64,000 nt of DNA from Mycolicibacterium chubuense (GTDB lineage Bacteria > Actinomycetota > Actinomycetes > Mycobacteriales > Mycobacteriaceae), in NCBI RefSeq assembly GCF_001044255.1, contig NZ_JYNX01000038.1, positions 42,933 through 106,932 on the forward strand, given 5' to 3'. The notes under the pieces were generated by a model. That model did no database searches. It was not told the DNA's origin and saw nothing but the letters and a program-made list of their open reading frames with translations. Numbering within the stretch: the first letter of the stretch is position 1; each line of letters starts with the position of its first letter. Positions 46,513 to 53,062 of the stretch are shown here, piece after piece. The position numbers and the translations under genes were made by a program.

Positions 46513-47915
46513 GTCTCGGCCAGCCACGCTTGATGGGCCCGTTCGCGTTGCGCGTCGAGCTCGATGCGTTGTCGCCGCTCGCGCTCCACGCGATCCCGCC
46601 GGTCCTGATCGCGGGTCTTTCTGCGGCGCGGCATCATCGCGGTCTTGTCCGCCCCCTCAGGCGCAGCGACGGAGCCGGGCAGCTCCGCCGTCGGCACCGC
46701 CAGCGTCGGAAACATCTGTCCACCATGGGCGTCGGTGACGTAGACCAGTCCGGTAGGGGCGATCAACACGACCGTGCCGTCGGGTCGCTGCTCGTCACGC
46801 CACCCGTGCGCACCACTGTAAAAGGTCTTGATCAGATGATGGTCGCGGCAGTAATGCTTGTTGTTGGACGGGTGCGTGGGCCCGAGGGGCCACGGGTCGG
46901 TGTGGTCGACGTCGCATCGCTGCACCGGAGCGTCGCAACCCGGGAAGCGACACGTCAGGTCACGCCATCGGAGGAAGTTCCTGAGCCGGCGCGAGGGTCG
47001 GTATCCGGGCTCCGGATCGTCGCCGGGCCGGTTGACCGGGCGCAACTCCGCCCCCGCGGCCACCTCCCGCACCTCTTCGGCGGGCATGACGCCGAAGCCC
47101 TCCAGATAGCCTGGGGCATTGCTGGTTCCGTCGATGGTGGCCTGCTCAGCCAGAATGTGAACGACGACGCGGGCAGCCGATTCCTTCAGCGCCGTCGCCG
47201 GGCATTCCGGCGACTCGCACCGGCACTCCAGCGTCGATTCGCCGCGGCCCAGAGCGCCGCATGCGGCAGCCCGCCGCTGCCCAGGGGTACGGGGATCCGC
47301 ATCGCACACCGTGGCGGCCAGGGCGTCGAGGCGTTGGTCCAACGCCGCGGCATCCACTGCGTCGAGCAGCCCGCCGGCGAACGCCGTGCCCGGCAGGTGA
47401 GGTTCCACGGTGAAGTACAGGTTGTCCCGGACGGTCGGCGGAACGCGCACCCCGGCCGGATCGAACGTGGCCACCCACCGGTCCACGCGCTCCTTCAACT
47501 TCTTCTCCGAGAACCGCATCCATTTGACCAGCTCGGGCGCCAACGCGGCGTCCAACTCAGCGATGATGTCGTCCTCGACGTTGTCGGTGCGGTTGAGCAC
47601 GATCCGGACCAGCCGCAGGTCGATCTGCCCCCGGGCGAAGATCTCGGCGACTCGAGGGAGGCGTTGGTGCAACGAGACTGCCATTCGCACCTGGCTTCCC
47701 GCGCGTGACCGGCTGATGTTCTGCGCCGCCGACACTTCGGCGGCGACCGCCTCGTGAACGTCCGTGACCCAGTACTCGACGTGGGGGTACTCCCGCGTCC
47801 GGAGTGCGTGCAGCCGGGCCACCGCGGCGAGTCGTTCGGCGATCGCGCGCGACTCCGCCTGAGCGGCGCATCCCATCGCGAGGATGCAATCGATCCCCTC
47901 GGCCGACTCGAACAT
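46491..47915 (-). CDS. DUF222 / 13E12-family protein with HNH nuclease motif
   Basis: The 474-residue protein begins MFESAEG and carries the DUF222 helical domain over about residues 20-300. The C-terminal HNH motif contains CRFPGCDAPVQRCDVDHTDP with a following SNNKHYCRDHHLIK. The paired cysteines and DVDH are the zinc and catalytic set of these nucleases. The tail is rich in Arg, Glu and Gln. The function of this large mycobacterial family is unknown; a link to mobile or recombining DNA has been proposed. A GTG at 47945 is an alternative start. A partial relative opens this window. Confidence 0.9.
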   Translation of the reverse strand: MFESAEGIDCILAMGCAAQAESRAIAERLAAVARLHALRTREYPHVEYWVTDVHEAVAAEVSAAQNISRSRAGSQVRMAVSLHQRLPRVAEIFARGQIDLRLVRIVLNRTDNVEDDIIAELDAALAPELVKWMRFSEKKLKERVDRWVATFDPAGVRVPPTVRDNLYFTVEPHLPGTAFAGGLLDAVDAAALDQRLDALAATVCDADPRTPGQRRAAACGALGRGESTLECRCESPECPATALKESAARVVVHILAEQATIDGTSNAPGYLEGFGVMPAEEVREVAAGAELRPVNRPGDDPEPGYRPSRRLRNFLRWRDLTCRFPGCDAPVQRCDVDHTDPWPLGPTHPSNNKHYCRDHHLIKTFYSGAHGWRDEQRPDGTVVLIAPTGLVYVTDAHGGQMFPTLAVPTAELPGSVAAPEGADKTAMMPRRRKTRDQDRRDRVERERRQRIELDAQRERAHQAWLAETYEPPPF

Positions 47916-48014
47916 ACATTCGATCCTGCCATAGTCCACCGACACCGTCCGGCACGAACTTCCAGCCTGTGGATAACCGAGACGGAAGGCTCGAGCGACG
48001 GCCCCACGGGGGAT

Positions 48015-48230
48015 TCAGCGGTCTGAATCATCCTCCGCCTCAGCACGTCCGGCACGATAGCGCTGCATCGCCGGCCCGCATTCGATCCGCACCGACAGCA
48101 TCCGCATGTACCCGCGATGCCAGAGCTTGGCCAGGGTGAGCGATCGACCCGCGTACGGATTCCGGTCCCCCACGTCGGCCAACGAACCCTCGTACAACGC
48201 CTGGATCGCCTGTTGGCGGAATGTCGACAT
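48015..48230 (-). CDS. Small basic protein resembling ribosome modulation factor
   Basis: The 71-residue protein has a helical N-terminus (FRQQAIQALYEGSLADVGD), then NPYAG and LWHRGYMRM. The order 'short helix, NPY, then W-x2-GY' recalls Rmf of gamma-proteobacteria, which dimerises resting ribosomes. This is a resemblance by eye and may be distant. A longer start at 48254 adds eight residues. It stands alone between the DUF222 and DapB-like genes. Confidence 0.55.
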   Translation of the reverse strand: MSTFRQQAIQALYEGSLADVGDRNPYAGRSLTLAKLWHRGYMRMLSVRIECGPAMQRYRAGRAEAEDDSDR

Positions 48231-48288
48231 CGATCGAGCATCCACCACGCGCACTCACCACGGCGGTTGCCCCGCCGCGGCGATCCAC

Positions 48289-49362
48289 CTACAGCCGAAA
48301 CCGCCCGGCGAATCCCCGCAGCGGCAGGTCGGCGCTGGTGAGGATTCCAGGCGGCGCCGCCACGACGGCCTTGATCGCGTTCAGCGCCGGCATACCCGTC
48401 ACCGTCATCCCGATCGAGGCGAAGCTCGCCGGGTCGGACAGGTCGACGCCGGGCTTCGGGAAGATCATGTGCTTGTTGTAGATGTTCGGGTCGCCCTTGA
48501 TCTGAGTGATGTAGCAGCCCTTGATGTCCCAGGACGGGTCGGTGTGCGGCGTCATCTGCCACTCCAGGTGCGTCTCGACACGCGGCACCCCGTCGATCAT
48601 CCCCTGGTACTTGATGTAGTTGCCGCCCAGCGAGCCCTTCGGCAGCTGATACCAGCCCAGGTCGACGTCCTTGGTGCACGCGCCGAGCTCGTAGCTGAAG
48701 GCCACATCGTCGAGCGTCAGACCGAAGCAGTCGGCCATCATCAGCACGCTGTCGGCGAACACCCGGGTGTACTTCTCCAGCTTGCCCGGAATCGACGGGT
48801 CGTCCACTGGCTGGCCGTACCCCACCTCGATCCAGGTGTCGCGGGAGTGGTGGCAGGACACATCGACCGATTCGATGGTGGTGACGTTCTCGATGTCGGC
48901 GACATCCGCCGAGCACACCACGCCGAGGATCTGGTTGACGCCCGGATTCATCCCGGTGCCGTAGAACGTGGAACCGCCCTTCTCGCAGGCTTCTTGAAGC
49001 AACTGGGTGACCGGTTTACCCGAGTGGTGCGGATGGTTGCGGTCGCGGTGCCAGCCGGTGATCCAGTCGGCCGTCGTGACGACGTCGATGCCGGCCTCCA
49101 GCACCTGCACGTAGAGGTCCTCGTCGGGGAACACACCGTGGAACGTCAGCACATCGGGCCGAGCCGCGATGATCTCCCCCACCGTGCCGGTGGCGATCAC
49201 CCCGTTGGGCGACAGCCCCACCAGTTCGCCGGTGTCGCGGCCGATCTTCTCCGGTGAGTAGCAGTGCACCCCGACCAATTCGAGGTCGGGCTGGGTCGCG
49301 ATCCTCTTGATCATCTCCGAGCCGACGTTGCCCGTCGCCACCTGGAACACCCTGATCGTCAT
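48289..49362 (-). CDS. DapB-like NAD(P)-dependent dehydrogenase, partner of the Rieske oxygenase
   Basis: The 357-residue protein has an N-terminal Rossmann segment FQVATGNVGSEMI (about 5-17) and the C-terminal domain of the diaminopentanoate-dehydrogenase/dihydrodipicolinate-reductase class. Its TGMNPGVNQIL corresponds to TTGIDPGFANDL in the paralogue at 35315. The ATG is supported by GAAAGG 7 bases upstream and overlaps the Rieske gene stop (ATGA). A role in oxidising or reducing the oxygenase product is likely but the substrate is unknown. Confidence 0.82.
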   Translation of the reverse strand: MTIRVFQVATGNVGSEMIKRIATQPDLELVGVHCYSPEKIGRDTGELVGLSPNGVIATGTVGEIIAARPDVLTFHGVFPDEDLYVQVLEAGIDVVTTADWITGWHRDRNHPHHSGKPVTQLLQEACEKGGSTFYGTGMNPGVNQILGVVCSADVADIENVTTIESVDVSCHHSRDTWIEVGYGQPVDDPSIPGKLEKYTRVFADSVLMMADCFGLTLDDVAFSYELGACTKDVDLGWYQLPKGSLGGNYIKYQGMIDGVPRVETHLEWQMTPHTDPSWDIKGCYITQIKGDPNIYNKHMIFPKPGVDLSDPASFASIGMTVTGMPALNAIKAVVAAPPGILTSADLPLRGFAGRFRL

Positions 49363-50372
49363 CGACTGCCTTTCTCGGGATAGAACTGCTTGGCCCACTG
49401 GCGGATTGCGGTGAAGCCGGCCAGCTCCGAACCGGCCAGCGCCGGCGGATCGGAGTAGCGCTGGTGCGACCAGATGTGGATGTCCTGGCGGAACTGCCGG
49501 ATGACCTCGGCGCCGAACTCGTCGGCCCGGACCCTGGCCTTCTCCGGATCATGAACGGCGGACTTGCCCTTCGTACGGCCGATGTAGACCATGAACCGCA
49601 CATCGGAGGTGGTGTCGTCGACGGGGGTGATCGCCGAGATCGTGCGGTTGTCGATCATCCCCCAACTCTTGGTGACCGCGATGCCCAGTCCACCGTTGAT
49701 AGCCTCGACGCCGCTGCCGACGTCCTCGATGCGCTGGCCGTCGTCGCCGGTGAACGTGATCGTGAAATCGACGAACGCGACGGGGGCGTCGAAGTCGTGC
49801 CGGGTGAAGACCGGGCTGATCGGGGTGTGGTGGACGTACCGGAAATGCTCGACGTCGACGCCGTTTTCGAGCACGTACTGCGGGTGCATCTCCAGGCCCG
49901 GCTCGAACAGACGCTGCTGCGGGTAGTAGTCGCCGGCGCTGCTGCCATCGCCGAAGCCGGCGAACACGTCCGGGGCCTCGAAGAACGGCTCGCGGCCCTC
50001 GACATCGTGCCAGACGTACACCGACTCGTTGCGCTCGATCACCGGATAGGTGGTGATCCGCCGGCCTCGATTGGGCCTGTCCTCGTAGGGGATACACACG
50101 TTGCGGCCCTGCTGATTCCACTGCCACCCGTGGAACGGGCACTGCAGTACCTCGCCGTGCACCGTGCCCCCGAAACCGAGATGGGCGCCCAGGTGTTCGC
50201 AGTAGGCGTCCATCACGGTGAGCCGCCCCGACTCGGCACGCCAGGCCACCATCTCGCGGCCGAAGTACTTCATGGTGTGCACGGCGCCGACGCCGATCTC
50301 GTCGGACCACGCGATCTGGAACCAGCCGGTCGGTCTCATCGACAAGGGCGGTGGGGCCATGCGTCGGATCAT
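49359..50372 (-). CDS. Rieske non-haem iron oxygenase (aromatic or steroid ring type)
   Basis: The 337-residue protein has the Rieske cluster ligands CEH (Cys58, His60) and CPFHGW (Cys78, His81). The mononuclear iron motif is DVEHFRYVH (Asp173, His176, His181). The size and single-chain layout fit KshA-like and other homomultimeric oxygenases that need a separate reductase, which is not encoded here. The substrate is probably a hydrophobic ring compound. Two ATGs (50372 and 50360) are possible. It is the first gene of an operon with the DapB-like enzyme and is divergent from a TetR gene. Confidence 0.9.
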   Translation of the reverse strand: MIRRMAPPPLSMRPTGWFQIAWSDEIGVGAVHTMKYFGREMVAWRAESGRLTVMDAYCEHLGAHLGFGGTVHGEVLQCPFHGWQWNQQGRNVCIPYEDRPNRGRRITTYPVIERNESVYVWHDVEGREPFFEAPDVFAGFGDGSSAGDYYPQQRLFEPGLEMHPQYVLENGVDVEHFRYVHHTPISPVFTRHDFDAPVAFVDFTITFTGDDGQRIEDVGSGVEAINGGLGIAVTKSWGMIDNRTISAITPVDDTTSDVRFMVYIGRTKGKSAVHDPEKARVRADEFGAEVIRQFRQDIHIWSHQRYSDPPALAGSELAGFTAIRQWAKQFYPEKGSR

Positions 50373-50384
50373 AGAACACTCAAT

Positions 50385-50401
50385 GAAACTTTCGGTACCC
50401 T
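50385..50401. promoter_or_regulatory. Divergent control region: palindrome GAAACTTTC and -10 box TACCCT
   Basis: The 9-base palindrome GAAACTTTC (50385-50393) lies between the Rieske and TetR starts and may be the TetR operator. TACCCT (50396-50401) ends 7 bases before the TetR ATG, so the regulator is likely leaderless and self-controlled. Confidence 0.45.
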
Positions 50402-50407
50402 TGGACC

Positions 50408-51031
50408 ATGTCCGACGTAGCAGCCCCCGCGCGGCGCCCCAACCGGCGCGGTCAGGCCACGCGCGAGAACATGCTCGAGGCGGCCCTACGGTCGTTGGCC
50501 TCGGGCGATCCGGGGTCCGTGTCGGCCAATCGCATCGCCAAGGACATCGGTGCGACGTGGGGCGCCGTGCAGTACCAGTTCGGCGACGCCGACGGTTTCT
50601 GGGCCGCGGTGCTGCACCGCACCGCCGAGCGCCGGGCGCATGTCTTCAGCCCCGCCGACCCCGACGCGTCGTTACGCGACCGCGTCGCCGCCATCATCGA
50701 CACGTTGTACGACGGCCTGGCAGAACCGGATTCGCGCGCGATCGAGAACCTGCGCGCCGCCCTCCCACACGATCACGCGGAGTTGGAGCGGCTGTACCCG
50801 CGGACCGCGGCCGAACTGCACTCCTGGGGGCAGTCGTGGCTGGCGATCTGTCACGACGCGTTCGCGGGCCTGGACGTCGACCCCGAGCGTGTCCGCGAGG
50901 TCGCCACGCTGATCCCCGGGGCGATGCGGGGGCTGGTCTCCGAACGTCAACTCGGCTCGTACGCCGACCTGGACGTCGCACGCCGCGGGCTGACCAACGC
51001 GCTGGTGGCCTACCTGCAGGGCACTGACTGA
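50408..51031 (+). CDS. TetR-family regulator of the Rieske operon
   Basis: The 207-residue protein has a TetR-type helix-turn-helix (SANRIAKDIGATWGAVQYQFGD, about residues 38-59) and a helical effector domain. The aromatic VQYQFG replaces the usual YYHF but keeps the fold pattern. It is divergent from the Rieske/DapB-like operon with a 35-base gap and is the obvious candidate regulator, probably released by the oxygenase substrate. The convergent azlD begins 1 base after its stop. Confidence 0.88.
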   Translation: MSDVAAPARRPNRRGQATRENMLEAALRSLASGDPGSVSANRIAKDIGATWGAVQYQFGDADGFWAAVLHRTAERRAHVFSPADPDASLRDRVAAIIDTLYDGLAEPDSRAIENLRAALPHDHAELERLYPRTAAELHSWGQSWLAICHDAFAGLDVDPERVREVATLIPGAMRGLVSERQLGSYADLDVARRGLTNALVAYLQGTD

Positions 51032-51032
51032 G

Positions 51033-51362
51033 TCAGCCGCCCCACGCCGTCATCAACGTCACGTAGCACGCCGTACCGGCGAGGATGCTCACCAGCGCCC
51101 CTCCGCGCCAGAGCTGCAGGCCCGCCGTCACGGCGACCGCCAGCGCCAGCCACAGCAGTTGCAGCGCAGTGTCCCCCACGACGGTCTTCACTGAATAGAT
51201 CGCCAGCATCGCCATCACGCCGACGGGCATGTGCACGCTGAGGTAGCGCACGACGGCGCTGTCCCGCATGGGGGCCAGCACCGCGAACGGCAAAGCGCGC
51301 AGCGCCCAGGTGACCGCCGCGCTGACCCCCACCAGCAGCGCCATGTAGGCGGTGTCAGGCAT
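51033..51362 (-). CDS. azlD: AzlD-type branched-chain amino acid export subunit
   Basis: The 109-residue protein has four hydrophobic helices and the AzlD pattern AAVTWALRALPFAVLAPMRDS. With AzlC it forms an exporter of branched-chain amino acids or analogues. The ATG at 51362 is chosen because it lies 8 bases inside azlC and gives a family-length protein; a longer reading from 51437 is a shadow of azlC. Confidence 0.88.
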   Translation of the reverse strand: MPDTAYMALLVGVSAAVTWALRALPFAVLAPMRDSAVVRYLSVHMPVGVMAMLAIYSVKTVVGDTALQLLWLALAVAVTAGLQLWRGGALVSILAGTACYVTLMTAWGG

Positions 51363-52014
51363 GGCGGGTCCGTCGCCGCAGCAACAGCATGGCGGTGAAC
51401 GCGGCGAACGCACACACCAGCATCTGGCCGGGGACAACCAGGCACGCGCCGACTGCGCAGGCCACGGCGATCGCCGCGGTGAGCCGGTCCGGCCGCTGCC
51501 GGTACGCCTCGATGCCCAACACGATGAACAGGGCGGTCAGCGCGAAGTCCAGGCCGACGAGCCGGTCGATCGGCAGCGCCTCCCCCACCAAGCCGCCGAG
51601 TCCCGCGCCGGTCACCCACAGCAGGTGAAACGTCAACTGCATGAACAGGATCGGACGGGTGGTCCACCCCTGCGCCTCCGGGCTGACGGCGACGGCGTAC
51701 GCCTCGTCGGACAGCGTGTACGTGCTGTAGAGCTTCGCCGGAAGACCGGTCACGCGGTGCAGCGGGAAGGACAGCGCGTAGAAGATGTGCCGTGAATTCA
51801 CCACCAGCGAGGTCACCGCGACGGTCGCCACCGGGGCCGCACCCGCCACCAGCGCCACCATCAGAAACTCCAGCGACCCGGCGTAGATCACCCCGGCGAA
51901 CACCGGCGCCCACCACCACGACAACCCGGCGTGCACCACCAGGAAACCCAGCGCCATGCCTAGCGGGATGAACGCGAGCCCCAGCGGGGCGACCAGGGCG
52001 AGCACGCGCCGCAT
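51355..52014 (-). CDS. azlC: AzlC-type branched-chain amino acid export permease
   Basis: The 219-residue integral membrane protein has the AzlC opening PLGLAFIPLGMALGFL, then FAGVIYAGSLEFL, VNSRHIFYALSFP and TDEAY-like TLSDEAYAV. It pairs with AzlD encoded downstream. A strong purine stretch, GGAGGAGG, precedes the ATG. The start is divergent from the alpha/beta hydrolase gene by 49 bases. Confidence 0.92.
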   Translation of the reverse strand: MRRVLALVAPLGLAFIPLGMALGFLVVHAGLSWWWAPVFAGVIYAGSLEFLMVALVAGAAPVATVAVTSLVVNSRHIFYALSFPLHRVTGLPAKLYSTYTLSDEAYAVAVSPEAQGWTTRPILFMQLTFHLLWVTGAGLGGLVGEALPIDRLVGLDFALTALFIVLGIEAYRQRPDRLTAAIAVACAVGACLVVPGQMLVCAFAAFTAMLLLRRRTRHA

Positions 52015-52050
52015 CGTACGAACACCTCCTCCGATCAGCCTCTGACACGC

Positions 52051-52056
52051 TAGCTT
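52051..52056 (+). promoter_or_regulatory. -10 box TAGCTT for the alpha/beta hydrolase
   Basis: This TANNNT hexamer ends 8 bases before the GTG start, with no ribosome site between them, consistent with a leaderless message. Confidence 0.45.
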
Positions 52057-52063
52057 TTCACGC

Positions 52064-53062
52064 GTGGACGTCTTCGACGAATGGCAACGAGCAGGAACGA
52101 CTTTCACCTGGGGGTCGACCACACCCGCCAACGGCGGACGCGCGGTCGACGTGTTCACCCGCCGCTGCGGGACCCCGGGCGCCCCACCTCTGGTGTGCGT
52201 GCACGGGTTCCCGACCGCGAGCATCGACTTCCGGTCTCTGGCGGACGAACTGGCCGCCGACGTCGAGATCTTCACGCTGGACTTCCCGGGGTACGGCCTG
52301 TCGGACAAGCCCCGGGCGCCCTACGTCTACTCGCTCTATGACGACGCGCGGTTGCTCGTGCACGCGATCACCGAGATGTGGGACCTGCGCGAGTACCGGA
52401 TGATCACCCATGACCGCGGCAGCAGCGTCGGCATGATCGCACTCGCCATGCTCGCCGACCTCGACAACGCCGCGCTCCCGCAGGAGCTGTTCCTGACCAA
52501 CGCCAACATCTATCTCCCGCTGGCGAATCTGACCGCGTTCCAGGTCGCGCTGCTCGACGACGCGACCGGCCGCGCCACGGCGGCGGCGACCACCCCGCAG
52601 ATGTTGGCGGCCGGACTCGGCGCCGCCACGTTCCTGCCCCGTCGCGATCTGCAGGACCCCGAGATCGCCGCATTGGCAAGCTGTTTCGCCCACAACGACG
52701 GGATCGCGGTGCTTCCCGACACCGTTCGCTATCTCCACGAGCGCGCCGCGGACGAGACCGGATGGTTGCAGCGGCTCTCGGGCATCGGCGTCGACACCAC
52801 CCTCATCTGGGGGCTGCACGACAGCGTCGCGCCGCTGCGGGTCGCCAATCACGTCTGGCAGGCCTACCTGCGGTCCAAGCCGGGGCGCAACCGCTACTGG
52901 GTGGTGCCGGGCGCCGACCACTACCTGCAGTGCGACGCACCGGCCGAGCTCGCGCAGATCATCCGGTTGACGATGGCCGACGGCAGGCTCGACCTGCAGA
53001 CCATCGGCGACCGACCCGACGGGGCGGTGCTGGTGGATCAATCAGGCGGCGACGACCGATGA
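52064..53062 (+). CDS. Alpha/beta hydrolase, epoxide hydrolase / haloalkane dehalogenase-like
   Basis: The 332-residue protein has the oxyanion motif VHGFPTAS (47-54), the nucleophile elbow THDRGSSVG with an aspartate nucleophile, an acidic residue in WGLHDSVAP and the catalytic histidine in GADHYLQ. An Asp nucleophile in HDRG points to epoxide hydrolases or haloalkane dehalogenases rather than esterases. The halide-binding residues cannot be assigned by eye. It starts with GTG and overlaps the convergent M4 peptidase gene by 21 bases. Confidence 0.88.
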   Translation: MDVFDEWQRAGTTFTWGSTTPANGGRAVDVFTRRCGTPGAPPLVCVHGFPTASIDFRSLADELAADVEIFTLDFPGYGLSDKPRAPYVYSLYDDARLLVHAITEMWDLREYRMITHDRGSSVGMIALAMLADLDNAALPQELFLTNANIYLPLANLTAFQVALLDDATGRATAAATTPQMLAAGLGAATFLPRRDLQDPEIAALASCFAHNDGIAVLPDTVRYLHERAADETGWLQRLSGIGVDTTLIWGLHDSVAPLRVANHVWQAYLRSKPGRNRYWVVPGADHYLQCDAPAELAQIIRLTMADGRLDLQTIGDRPDGAVLVDQSGGDDR

